Below, in pieces: positions 8,716 to 16,769 of a stretch of 64,000 nt of DNA. The notes under the pieces were generated by a model that did no database searches, was not told the DNA's origin, and worked only from the letters and a program-made list of their open reading frames with translations. The stretch spans positions 1,240,001-1,304,000 of the forward strand of contig CABIZX010000001.1 in NCBI GenBank assembly GCA_902363375.1, in the 5' to 3' direction. Every line of letters begins with the position of its first letter. Within the stretch, counting starts at the first letter, position 1. Position numbers and translations under genes: made by a program. This DNA comes from Clostridiaceae bacterium. Its GTDB lineage: Bacteria > Bacillota > Clostridia > Clostridiales > Clostridiaceae.

Positions 8716-9019
8716 TTAAAATATAATAAATATTAATATAAACATAATTATTACAAAAGCCAAACAACCACAACCATTTACACTGCTCGATATATTATTT
8801 AAACTAGAGCCATTTCCTTTACCCTCTAACGTAGCTTTAGCAATATCTTTAACTCCTACAGTAGTTTTATTGTATACTTTGTTGTAAGCCGCTTTTAGGA
8901 TTATTAATCCATTCCATACCAACCAGGAATAACAGCTTTCTTAACAGCTCTTTTAGCCTTTCCTGTTGTTATAGCTTTTATAGATTTTTTATACTTGATT
9001 TTCTAATTCCAACTTTCAT
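8716..9019 (-). pseudogene. Frameshifted gene for a small basic protein with a C-terminal membrane tail
   Basis: The start MKVGIRKSSIK (ATG 9019) hits a stop after 13 codons. Moving one frame at an A6 run restores KSIKAITTGKAKRAVKKAVIPGWYG. A second shift at the AAAA run near 8900 restores KAAYNKVYNKTTVGVKDIA and a hydrophobic tail (CGCLAFVIIMFILIFIIF) ending at 8716. The pieces form one plausible protein of about 100 aa: a basic N-terminus, a conserved-looking middle and one membrane segment. I recall similar small proteins with an MKVGIRKPSIKKSIKARTTGK-like start in clostridial accessory regions. Both breaks lie in A runs, so sequencing error is possible; true decay fits the neighbouring integrase fragment. 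Confidence 0.6.
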
Positions 9020-9047
9020 ACTACAAAATTCACACCAATATTTATAA

Positions 9048-9533
9048 TTACATTATAATACATTTTACTAAAAGACTACAAAAACCTATTAAGGTATATA
9101 TACCAATAAAAATATTTGAGTAAAGAGTTATAAATATAAAAATTTCAAGGCTTGTCTCTCTATTTTCTTTAGTAATTCTATCTCCAAGAAGCATATATTT
9201 TGCTGCCCTATTAATTTCATAGTCACTTTTTTTAGATAAGTATTTTGTTAAATATTTTCCTGTTATTAAAAGAATCATTAAAATTGTAATGTAAAGAAAA
9301 CTTATAGTAAAAAGATTTCCTTTCGGAACCCATTGTTTAGTAGTTATTAGATAATATCCTCCCATAAAAGCACCTATCGGAACATATATTACATAAATTA
9401 ATAATACAAGCTTATAAACATCAAAATAGTTTTTTATAATAATTGCTATGAAAATTAATAATAAAAAACTTAACACCATAACAACTATCAAAAACAAATC
9501 ACTTTTAAAAAGCCAATCCATATAGTATGCCAT
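9048..9533 (-). CDS. Hypothetical membrane protein, four helices
   Basis: 161 aa with hydrophobic segments at about residues 12-32, 42-63, 74-95 and 128-160, and a charged loop (KYLSKKSDYEINRAAKYMLLGDRITKENRE) between the third and fourth. No family recognised. It has an AAGGATAACAT ribosome site. It ends a likely two-gene unit with the 204-aa hypothetical protein 16 bases upstream. The pairing of a soluble and a membrane hypothetical protein in an accessory region would suit a toxin-immunity or phage-defence remnant, but nothing in the sequence proves this. Confidence 0.55.
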   Translation of the reverse strand: MAYYMDWLFKSDLFLIVVMVLSFLLLIFIAIIIKNYFDVYKLVLLIYVIYVPIGAFMGGYYLITTKQWVPKGNLFTISFLYITILMILLITGKYLTKYLSKKSDYEINRAAKYMLLGDRITKENRETSLEIFIFITLYSNIFIGIYTLIGFCSLLVKCIIM

Positions 9534-9549
9534 ATGTTATCCTTTCTAC

Positions 9550-10164
9550 TTATAGATTTTTAAATTCTCCATCTACGTGCTCTACAACTTCTGAATAGTG
9601 ATTAACATCATTAGAAGCATTTTTTAAAAGTGCTTCTGATACAACGGGGAACTCGTCTATAAATTGAATATCTTCAATCTGTTTAATTCCAAAGCTATTT
9701 AAAACTTGAACTAAAGGTTCCTTTTTCGTAGCCCATATATTCATATATTTAAAGCTTGAAACAAATATTTCATTTAATGTGTTTTCATCATAATATGCTA
9801 TGCCAAATTCTAAGTATCCATCATTAGTTAATTCAAATTTATATTTTTCAAAGATATTTATAAGTCTTTCTTTTTGAGTAAATCTACTTAATATTGGTTC
9901 TTCCTCCTTAAGTCCCAAAATTCCGTAAGCAGCACTTTCTATCAATTTGTTTGTTAAACCACAAAATACATCCCAGATTTTATCAGCATCCATATTTACT
10001 TCTGCAAAATAGGAGAATTTTTGTTCTGAAACTTCTTTTATTATAAAACCTTCAATTAAGTTCGCCGAGTTTCTTTTGTCATTAATTGATTTCACATCAA
10101 ATCCACTAGGATATTCATTATTTTTAGGAATTCTAATACCTAACGGCAATTTATATAAAGCCAT
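9550..10164 (-). CDS. Hypothetical soluble protein, 204 aa
   Basis: Starts MALYKLPLGIRIPKNNEYP with a GGGG-type ribosome site. There is no signal peptide, membrane segment or recognisable motif. The chain is acidic with mixed alpha/beta character (FIIKEVSEQKFSYFAEVNMD, KYKFELTNDGYLEFGIAYYDENTLNEIF). Its size, acidity and genomic setting resemble single-domain immunity proteins of polymorphic toxin systems, but no toxin gene is present, so this is speculation. It is probably cotranscribed with the four-helix membrane protein downstream. Confidence 0.5.
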   Translation of the reverse strand: MALYKLPLGIRIPKNNEYPSGFDVKSINDKRNSANLIEGFIIKEVSEQKFSYFAEVNMDADKIWDVFCGLTNKLIESAAYGILGLKEEEPILSRFTQKERLINIFEKYKFELTNDGYLEFGIAYYDENTLNEIFVSSFKYMNIWATKKEPLVQVLNSFGIKQIEDIQFIDEFPVVSEALLKNASNDVNHYSEVVEHVDGEFKNL

Positions 10165-10271
10165 CTTTTACCCCTTTCACATAATAATGATACATCTTAT
10201 ATATTTTTAAATATCATACTATTCAGAAATTAATATCCGTATTTTAAGTAATTGTAACTTTTATTCAGTTG

Positions 10272-10499
10272 CTAAATATTTAAAGAAATTTGTCTAGATA
10301 TATAGAAATGAAAATAAATAAGCACTAAAAATATTACAGTTATACCTATTAGATATATAATTTTTATTAATCTTATTTGTATTGGACTTGCTTTCTTTAA
10401 ACTTTTTTGAAGTTTGGGTGTTAGTAAAAAGAAATAAAATGCTAATGCTACAATGTAATAAATACATGCAATAATTATAAATAAATATTTCTCAATCAT
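10272..10499 (-). CDS. Small two-helix membrane protein, 75 aa
   Basis: Hydrophobic segments at about residues 5-27 and 47-67 flank a basic loop (TPKLQKSLKKASPIQIRLIK). A GGGGG ribosome site lies seven bases before the ATG. No family recognised. It is part of the accessory stretch between the M20 hydrolase and the UvrD-like helicase. Confidence 0.5.
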   Translation of the reverse strand: MIEKYLFIIIACIYYIVALAFYFFLLTPKLQKSLKKASPIQIRLIKIIYLIGITVIFLVLIYFHFYISRQISLNI

Positions 10500-10664
10500 G
10501 TATATTTTCCCCCTCTGTGATACTAATATAAATACAATTTATATGGATTAGAATCAATTTAAGAAAATTATACCACATCATATTGAATATTCATCCATAT
10601 ATCTCACAAATTTAGTAATTAATATTTCTAATATCGTACTATTCAATTTTTAAAGAACAATTTA

Positions 10665-10693
10665 TTTACATATAACCCTAAATGTAGTAAAAT
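10665..10693 (+). promoter_or_regulatory. Sigma-A-type promoter for an antisense transcript
   Basis: TTTACA (10665-10670), a 17-base spacer, and TAAAAT (10688-10693) give a near-consensus promoter pointing right. Transcription would start near 10700 and run antisense to the small membrane-peptide ORF at 10738-10890. Confidence 0.6.
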
Positions 10694-10732
10694 ATAATGG
10701 AGATAATAAGGAGAGGAGATAGTCCCCTCCTT

Positions 10733-10759
10733 GGAAACTATTTTTTAAGTTTCCTTTTT
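10733..10759 (+). terminator. First intrinsic terminator of the antisense unit
   Basis: GGAAACT and AGTTTCC (10733-10739 and 10748-10754) form a 7-bp stem followed by five T. An imperfect hairpin, AAGGAG...CTCCTT, precedes it, so a short RNA of about 60 nt could end here. Confidence 0.55.
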
Positions 10760-10890
10760 AATTCTTGATATTCTAACTCTTTTATTTTTAATTCCACTTT
10801 TGACAGCTTAGAATTAATTCTATAAGTTAGAATACTCAATAAAGTAGTTACTATAAGGCATATAGTGGCAACTTTTTCTTTAATCTCCAG
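10738..10890 (-). CDS. Small membrane-peptide ORF (50 aa, CTG start), possible type I toxin-like peptide
   Basis: The open frame from CTG 10890 begins (M)EIKEKVATICLIVTTLL, contains one hydrophobic helix (about residues 8-24) and then a charged, coiled-coil-like tail rich in K, E and L, ending ELKRKLKK. No ATG is available; AGGGGTG lies 14 bases upstream within the hairpin that forms the opposite-strand terminator. The TM-plus-charged-helix shape and full overlap by an antisense unit with its own promoter recall Firmicute type I toxin-antitoxin pairs. The weak start means it may be a decayed phage gene. Confidence 0.35.
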   Translation of the reverse strand: MEIKEKVATICLIVTTLLSILTYRINSKLSKVELKIKELEYQELKRKLKK

Positions 10891-10917
10891 GGGTGAGTAG
10901 TCGACACCCCTTTTTTT
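10890..10917 (+). terminator. Second intrinsic terminator of the antisense unit
   Basis: GGGGTG (10890-10895) pairs with CACCCC (10905-10910), followed by seven T. On the opposite strand the same hairpin covers the ribosome site of the small membrane-peptide ORF. Confidence 0.7.
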
Positions 10918-10949
10918 ATTTGAAGATTTATAAAACTGTTAGCATATAG

Positions 10950-11360
10950 TTATTTATATAAACTGTCCATATCTTCTTCATCCTCAGTGTAAACCTCTTT
11001 TTTCTCTAAAATAATATTGGGAATTTTAACTTCAAATTTTTCTAAATACTCTCTAGTAAAGCAGAATGTTAGAAATGCCCTAATTTTAATAACGTAAGTT
11101 TGATAGTAATTGCCCTTATATCCCGTACTAATCATATTATTTATATGATTTTGTATTTTATCTTTTGTTAAAGTATTAATATTATCATCCAAATTTACTA
11201 TTTTAGTTATTTGATACCTTTTAAATCTTTCTTTGCTTTTTAAAGTCCCTTCTGCTTGACCTATACTTTTACAATAATCCATGTATTCTTCATGACATTT
11301 ATTAATGGTTTTTTTAGAATTATTGTTAATTTTTGGTGTTTTTAATTTTAATTTTGCCAT
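10950..11360 (-). pseudogene. Truncated tyrosine recombinase (integrase), N-terminal domain only
   Basis: 136 aa from ATG 11360 (GGAG eight bases upstream; the longer reading from 11381 lacks a site). The chain MAKLKLKTPKINNNSKKTI... holds the SAM-like core-DNA-binding domain of phage-type integrases: YMDYCKSIGQAEGTLKSKERF, NTLTKDKIQNHI, YYQTYVIKIRAFLTFCF. It stops soon after IPNIILEKKEVYTEDE, where the catalytic domain with the R-H-R-Y residues should start, and ends in an unrelated short tail (EDMDSLYK). Intact relatives are about 300 aa or more. It marks an old integration or excision scar next to the small accessory genes. Confidence 0.72.
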
Positions 11361-11463
11361 ATAAATCACTCCATACCTCAATACAAAATTTAATTAAAAA
11401 AGGTATGGAACGAAACTGTGTTTATATACCAAAGAATATCAAGTTTACCATACTTTAATCCTT

Positions 11464-13479
11464 CTAATCTTCTACAGACTCCATAAGCCCATTAGTAATT
11501 AGAACATCAAAGTCAAATTTTCTTTCCATATCAGAAAATTTAATAGAAATACTACTTTCTTCAAGAGCTGTTATAACACCTTTGCCATAAAACTTATGTA
11601 ATATATTTGTACCCACTTTAAACTTAACCCTCTCTATTATCTCCTCTTCAATTTCACATTCGGAAAGGAATTTGGACTTATTTATTTTTTCACCTCTAAT
11701 AAATTGGGGAGAAAGAAATACCACATTATTAATAGCTCTAGTAAGACCCACATAAAATAGTCTTCTTTCTTCTTCTATGTCATTGTTCTTATATGGAATA
11801 AATCCATCTACAGTATTAATCATAAATACTGTATCAAACTCCATTCCTTTTACCCCGTGGATGGTGCTAAGGATTACCCCTTTACTTTTTTCTTTATTTC
11901 TAGTACTAGCTTTTTTAGTTTCTTCCTCTACAGTACTTACATGGTCTAAAAATTCGTTTATAGTTTTAAATCCCTTCACACTTTCTTTAAATTCATTTAG
12001 CACGTTTTCTAAATCCTCTATGGATAACTTATACTTTTGAGAATACTCTACTAAATATTTATGATACATTAAATCACTTATTATGAAATCTACTGCAGTT
12101 GGTAGAGACATTTTATTTAAACTTGAAATATCCCTTTCAAGTTTATCTATTATTTTTAATTGAAATACAGGTATACTTTCTAAGTTCTTTAATTTTACAA
12201 AAGGACTTCCTAATCCTACACTTCTTTTCACTTCTTCTAAATTATTTTTGCTAATATACCTATAGGGCTTATTTATTATTCTAGTAAAGCTATCCATATT
12301 CAAAGGATATATACTTAATTTTAAGTAAGCTAATATATCTTCACATACAAAATGTGAGAAGAAATTGTATTGTCTATCTAGTAGTGTAAAAGGAATCCTC
12401 TTTCTTATAAAGCTATCGATTATACTTCTACTCTCTATATTAGTTCTATAGAGTACTGCAAAATCATTGAATTCATAACTTTCTGTTTCTTTTAATTTAA
12501 GAATGTAATCACTTATATATGTACCTTGAGCTACTTCATCTCGAATAACTTGAACCTTTATTAAACCATCTTCTATTTTGCTTGATTTGATATTTTTAGA
12601 AGTTCTAATCTCATTATTTTTAATAGACTTCATAGATAGATTTACAATATTTTTTCTAGATCTATAATTAGTAGATAGATATAGAGTCTTTCCATTTTTA
12701 AATATATCTTTGAAGTTTACTATATAAGATGGATTGGCGCCTCTAAAACTATAAATACATTGGTCCTCGTCACCTACTACAAATAAGTTATTATTTTTAT
12801 TTAAAAGTTTTAATATTTCAACCTGTACATCATCGCTATCTTGAAATTCATCAACTAAAATGTGTTTAAATTGATTTTGATATGAATTTAATAAGGCACT
12901 ATTTTTAATAAATAAATCTCTGCACATTAGTTGTAAGTCTTCAAAGTCAAGTAGAGACTTCTCTTTTTTATAAGCTTCATAAAATTCAACACAATTTTTT
13001 AGAAGCTCCTTATCTATTTGATTATTCCCATCCCTATTATATTCACCCTTGCATTTGTAAATGGATATAGCATTTATATATTCCTTAATTCTATCTTCAC
13101 TAACATCTTCCACATAGGTAGTTAGAAAGCTCTTAACTACTTTGTAGCTTTCATAGGATTCTATTATATTTATATCTCCATAATAAGATTTTAATATTTT
13201 ATAACAAAGTCCATGGAAGGTTCCAAAAAATGGGCTTATTTTATTTTTATCTATAGCTAAAAACCTAGTTCTCATATTGGTTGCTGCTGCTTTAGTAAAA
13301 GTTATTACAATTATATTCCTTGGTGATATATTCTTAACATTTATAAGATTGTAAACCCTATTTACAATAACTACAGTCTTTCCACTTCCAGGACCTGCAC
13401 TAACTATTATATTTTCATCTTCACAGTTAATAGCTGTTAACTGCTCTTCGCTTAAATTGTTATATCTATTTTTTATCAT
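11464..13479 (-). CDS. UvrD/PcrA-like superfamily 1A DNA helicase
   Basis: 671 aa. Motif I is SAGPGSGKT (27-35), Ia VITFTKAAATNMRTR, II VDEFQDSD (209-216), III GDEDQCIYSFRGA, IV STNYRSRKNI, V STIHGVKGMEFDTVF, VI EERRLFYVGLTRA. A C-terminal Tudor-like tail (KVGTNILHKFYGKGVI) resembles the RNA-polymerase-binding end of PcrA. UvrD/PcrA enzymes are 3'-5' helicases in repair, plasmid replication and removal of stalled polymerase. At 671 aa it is somewhat shorter than PcrA (about 720-740), so it may be a paralogue rather than the main PcrA. It is upstream of, and on the same strand as, the integrase fragment, but the gap suggests separate transcription. Confidence 0.86.
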   Translation of the reverse strand: MIKNRYNNLSEEQLTAINCEDENIIVSAGPGSGKTVVIVNRVYNLINVKNISPRNIIVITFTKAAATNMRTRFLAIDKNKISPFFGTFHGLCYKILKSYYGDINIIESYESYKVVKSFLTTYVEDVSEDRIKEYINAISIYKCKGEYNRDGNNQIDKELLKNCVEFYEAYKKEKSLLDFEDLQLMCRDLFIKNSALLNSYQNQFKHILVDEFQDSDDVQVEILKLLNKNNNLFVVGDEDQCIYSFRGANPSYIVNFKDIFKNGKTLYLSTNYRSRKNIVNLSMKSIKNNEIRTSKNIKSSKIEDGLIKVQVIRDEVAQGTYISDYILKLKETESYEFNDFAVLYRTNIESRSIIDSFIRKRIPFTLLDRQYNFFSHFVCEDILAYLKLSIYPLNMDSFTRIINKPYRYISKNNLEEVKRSVGLGSPFVKLKNLESIPVFQLKIIDKLERDISSLNKMSLPTAVDFIISDLMYHKYLVEYSQKYKLSIEDLENVLNEFKESVKGFKTINEFLDHVSTVEEETKKASTRNKEKSKGVILSTIHGVKGMEFDTVFMINTVDGFIPYKNNDIEEERRLFYVGLTRAINNVVFLSPQFIRGEKINKSKFLSECEIEEEIIERVKFKVGTNILHKFYGKGVITALEESSISIKFSDMERKFDFDVLITNGLMESVED

Positions 13480-13648
13480 AATATAAATCTTTCCTTTTAT
13501 ATAATTTCAATTTAATAATATTACCATATTATTTGTTCATATACTATAGAAATGGAAGTTTTCTTATGGTACGATATATAGGATGTAAATGTTAACCCAT
13601 GAAGAATTTATAAAACTTTATGGTTTAAATAAGTGAGGAGAACTAAAA

Positions 13649-15127
13649 ATGAATACAAATACTAGACTTGACCTAAGAAGCCAAAGAAATCTTACTATGC
13701 TAGTAGATTTTTATGAGCTTACCATGGCTAATGGTTATCTAAATAATGAAGTGGAAAATACCATAGCTTATTTTGACATGTTTTTTAGGAAAATTCCTGA
13801 TGGTGGTGGCTACTGTATAATGGCAGGAGTTCAACAATTGATTGAATATTTAACTAATCTTAAATTTACTGAGGAAGATATAGAGTATTTAAGAAGTAAA
13901 GCTATATTTAGTGATGAGTTTTTAAACTACTTATCTAACTTTAAGTTTAGTTGTGATGTATGGGCAGTTCCAGAGGGTACACCTGTATTCCCTAATGAGC
14001 CACTTGTGACTGTACGAGGTCCAATAATGGAAGCTCAATTTATAGAAACTATGATACTACTAACAATAAACCATCAAACTTTGATTGCTACTAAGGCGGC
14101 AAGAATTTGTGAAGCAGCTAGTGGTAGATCTGTTATGGAATTTGGTTCTAGACGAGCTCAAGGCTATGATGGTGCTTTATATGGAGCTAGAGCTGCAATC
14201 ATTGGTGGCTGTAATGCAACTGCTTGTACTATGGCGGATGAGTTATTTGATGTACCTGTAACTGGAACTATGGCTCACTCTTGGATTCAGCTTTTTGATA
14301 GTGAATATGAAGCTTTTGCAGCATGGGCTAAAACTTACCCAGACAATACAGTTCTTTTAGTAGATACATATAACGTATTAAAATCTGGTATACCTAATGC
14401 TATAAAGGTTTTTAATGAGGTTTTAAGTCCTATGGGTAAAAGACCTAAGGCTATAAGAATTGATAGCGGAGATATTGCATATCTATCTATAGAGGCTAGA
14501 AAAATGTTAGATGCAGCTGGATATGAAGATGTAAAAATTACTATATCTAACTCTTTAGATGAATTTATAATTAAAGCTGTTCTTGACAATGGTGCAAAAA
14601 TTGATAGCTTTGGTGTTGGTGAAAGATTAATTACTGCAAGAAGCGAACCAGTATTTGGTGGTGTGTATAAACTTGTTGCTATAGAAAAAGAAGGAACTAT
14701 AGTTCCAAAGATTAAGATAAGTGAAAATGTAGAAAAAATTACTAATCCAGGTTTTAAATCTCTTTATAGAGTTTATGATAAAAAAACTAATAAGGCCATA
14801 GCAGACTTAATTGCTTTAAATGATGATAAGTTTGATAGTAATAGACCTTTAGAATTATTTGATCCTAATTATACTTGGAAGAGAAAAAGACTTAGAAACT
14901 ATGTTATAAAAAATCTTATGGTACAAGTATTCGAAAAGGGTGTATGTACTTATAAAAGCCCTTCAGTAATGGAGATAAGGGAATTCTGCAATAAAGAAAA
15001 AGCTAGTCTATGGTCAGAGATAAGAAGACTACAAAATCCTCATCAGTATTATGTAGATTTATCTAAAAATTTATGGAATTTAAAAGAATCACTATTACAT
15101 GAATACTCTTCAATATATGAAGAATAA
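13649..15127 (+). CDS. pncB: Nicotinate phosphoribosyltransferase
   Basis: 492 aa, the usual length for the Firmicute PncB. Visible family segments are VDFYELTMANGYL at the start, FGSRRAQGYDGALYGARAA, GTMAHSWIQLF (the His that is phosphorylated in the family), and RIDSGDIAYLS followed by the SNSLDEF loop, plus FGVGERLITA. It makes nicotinate mononucleotide from nicotinate and PRPP, with ATP hydrolysis, in the NAD salvage pathway. GAGGAG lies eight bases before the ATG. It is the first gene of a short rightward unit with the Cys-tailed HesB-like protein 35 bases downstream, ending at the terminator at 15567. Confidence 0.92.
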   Translation: MNTNTRLDLRSQRNLTMLVDFYELTMANGYLNNEVENTIAYFDMFFRKIPDGGGYCIMAGVQQLIEYLTNLKFTEEDIEYLRSKAIFSDEFLNYLSNFKFSCDVWAVPEGTPVFPNEPLVTVRGPIMEAQFIETMILLTINHQTLIATKAARICEAASGRSVMEFGSRRAQGYDGALYGARAAIIGGCNATACTMADELFDVPVTGTMAHSWIQLFDSEYEAFAAWAKTYPDNTVLLVDTYNVLKSGIPNAIKVFNEVLSPMGKRPKAIRIDSGDIAYLSIEARKMLDAAGYEDVKITISNSLDEFIIKAVLDNGAKIDSFGVGERLITARSEPVFGGVYKLVAIEKEGTIVPKIKISENVEKITNPGFKSLYRVYDKKTNKAIADLIALNDDKFDSNRPLELFDPNYTWKRKRLRNYVIKNLMVQVFEKGVCTYKSPSVMEIREFCNKEKASLWSEIRRLQNPHQYYVDLSKNLWNLKESLLHEYSSIYEE

Positions 15128-15162
15128 TATTGTTATACTATCTATGAAGGGTATGATATCTA

Positions 15163-15546
15163 GTGAATAATAAACTTAAAATAAAAATTTCTAATGATGC
15201 CTTTGATTTTATTAATAGGCTATTGGATTTTCACGATGAGTATGATTGTATAGCATTAAAAGAACCTGATGGCAGTGGATGCTGTAAGACTTCTAAAGTT
15301 GACATTGTCTTAGATAATACTGATAATTATACGATTACTGAAGATATAGAAGGACTAAACGTTGCCTATAATGACAGTCTGGCGAGTAATTTCACGGAGA
15401 TAATTATTGTGCTGAAAAAAGATTCTTTATATCTAAAATCCACACCTTCTGCTACTAATAAATCTATTAGTAAAGGTTGTAGCGGATGTAAATCAAATGG
15501 ATCAAGTAAATGTGCATCATGTTCAGGATGTAGTTCTAGAGAATGA
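15163..15546 (+). CDS. HesB/IscA-like protein with a Cys-rich C-terminal tail
   Basis: 127 aa from GTG 15163. Residues 1-95 have the beta-rich layout of the HesB/IscA-like fold (KIKISNDAFDFINRLL, ALKEPDGSGCCKTSKVDIVL, then the EDIEGLNVAYND turn), with a GSGCC cysteine pair where many HesB-like proteins have GxGC. The last 20 residues form a Cys-rich tail (GCSGCKSNGSSKCASCSGC) of a kind seen on metal-binding proteins. A role in Fe-S assembly or metal storage is inferred, not shown. It follows pncB closely and probably shares its transcript, which is a hint of a link to NAD/redox metabolism at best. Confidence 0.55.
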   Translation: MNNKLKIKISNDAFDFINRLLDFHDEYDCIALKEPDGSGCCKTSKVDIVLDNTDNYTITEDIEGLNVAYNDSLASNFTEIIIVLKKDSLYLKSTPSATNKSISKGCSGCKSNGSSKCASCSGCSSRE

Positions 15547-15566
15547 TATTATATGATATATAAAAT

Positions 15567-15598
15567 AAAATCTCCTAACCACAAGGTTAGGAGATTTT
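15567..15598 (+). terminator. Intrinsic terminator after pncB unit
   Basis: A perfect 14-bp stem, AAAATCTCCTAACC with GGTTAGGAGATTTT, around an ACAA loop, with T-rich DNA following. Confidence 0.88.
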
Positions 15599-15720
15599 AT
15601 ACATTCACTAAGTTATATATTAAAATAACACACTTTTAATTTGAATAACAAGATTTTAATTTAAAGTTCTTGTATATAAGCAGAATTCTTAAATACCTAT
15701 CTATAATAAAAACAAGTTAA

Positions 15721-15933
15721 TTATAGGTAGCTATCTTTATACAAAAGAGATATTGGTAGCGACTTATCTTCTTTGTATAAATCATAATCATAGAGACTTT
15801 TCACCTTGCTCCCCTTACTTTTAAGCTCTTTAAAGGGGCACTTATTATCATTTTCTGCCCAATTATAAAGGGCACAATCCTCTGAACATTCTACATACTC
15901 ATCATAAGTTGACAAAAAATCACACTTAACCAC
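15721..15933 (-). CDS. Small Cys-rich hypothetical protein, 70 aa
   Basis: GTG start with a GGGGG ribosome site. The first half carries a Cys pattern (VKCDFLSTYDEYVECSEDCALYNWAENDNKCPF) that could bind a metal or a cluster; the second half is charged. I recall similar short clostridial proteins (CDFLST...CPFK) without assigned function. It stands alone between two terminators. Confidence 0.55.
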   Translation of the reverse strand: MVKCDFLSTYDEYVECSEDCALYNWAENDNKCPFKELKSKGSKVKSLYDYDLYKEDKSLPISLLYKDSYL

Positions 15934-16060
15934 TCATAACACCCCCAGATAAATAAATGTTTAATACCCTAAATTATAAATGAGAATTTTCACAAAATAA
16001 AGTATTTTCGCTGGATTTATTGCATGCTTTATTAAATTTGGAGGTTTTTGAACTTTTATT

Positions 16061-16101
16061 AAATACAATTATATTTTTTTAGAAAAAATATAATTGTATT
16101 T
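16061..16101. terminator. Intrinsic terminator, AT-rich palindrome
   Basis: A 19-bp perfect inverted repeat, AAATACAATTATATTTTTT with its complement (16083-16101), around a TAG loop. It lies just downstream of the LUD-like gene and ends in T-rich DNA in both directions. Confidence 0.75.
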
Positions 16102-16127
16102 TGTTTAAAGTATAATTTATAGAAGGA

Positions 16128-16727
16128 TTACTCTATAAAAACTATACTTATGTCATTATTAATACTATTTTGTCCAATATTTTTTTGATGCATGTCTAAG
16201 CACGAGATATTATTTACTTTATCTGTTGTATTTGATTTGATCCTATTAGTTATTTTATTTCCGATATCATCTATTTTCTTATATATGGATAGTAGCTTAT
16301 CATAAAATATATCGTCAAAGCATTTATTAATTACTATTATTGCTTTTTTACCACCAATGTAATTTAATAAATGATTATTCTCCATATTATAATGAGTAAA
16401 TGTATTAAAATCTCTAAATATGTAGCTACTACCATGCAAGTTTAACTTTGAAATAGTTGGCTTTCTTTTAGAAATTTCTTTAGATTCTAAGCTTCCTTCT
16501 TTATTATTTAATATGGTGCCTCCCTTTTCTACTATAGCCTTTTCAATGTTTAAATTCTTTAATTCTAAACAATCATCTATTCTTACCTCAGTCCCAATAT
16601 CTATGTGATACATAATAAAGTTCTTAGCTTCTTCCTTAGATTTTACAAGAATACTATGGATACCAATCTCTCCAAGCCTATCCATGGTGTCTTGTATTAA
16701 TATGCTTGCATCATTTCTCTTTGTCAT
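16128..16727 (-). CDS. Possible LUD-domain (lactate-utilisation-like) protein
   Basis: 199 aa. The pattern ILIQDTMDRLGEIGIHSILVKSKEEAKNFIMYHIDIGTEVRIDDCLELKNLNIEKAIVEKGGTIL resembles the LUD fold of LutC/YkgG-type proteins, where a 'GS-LRE-G' segment is followed by a short strand and 'KG'. Here the usual glycines are weak, so the call is tentative. IIVINKCFDDIFYDKL would be the second half of the fold. AGGAGGTGTAAT precedes the ATG. It is on the same strand as the Nudix gene upstream, 42 bases away, so the two are probably cotranscribed. The link to a CoA-type Nudix hydrolase is unexplained. Confidence 0.45.
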   Translation of the reverse strand: MTKRNDASILIQDTMDRLGEIGIHSILVKSKEEAKNFIMYHIDIGTEVRIDDCLELKNLNIEKAIVEKGGTILNNKEGSLESKEISKRKPTISKLNLHGSSYIFRDFNTFTHYNMENNHLLNYIGGKKAIIVINKCFDDIFYDKLLSIYKKIDDIGNKITNRIKSNTTDKVNNISCLDMHQKNIGQNSINNDISIVFIE

Positions 16728-16769
16728 ACATATTACACCTCCTAAGGCTATTCGTAATATTCACTTTAT

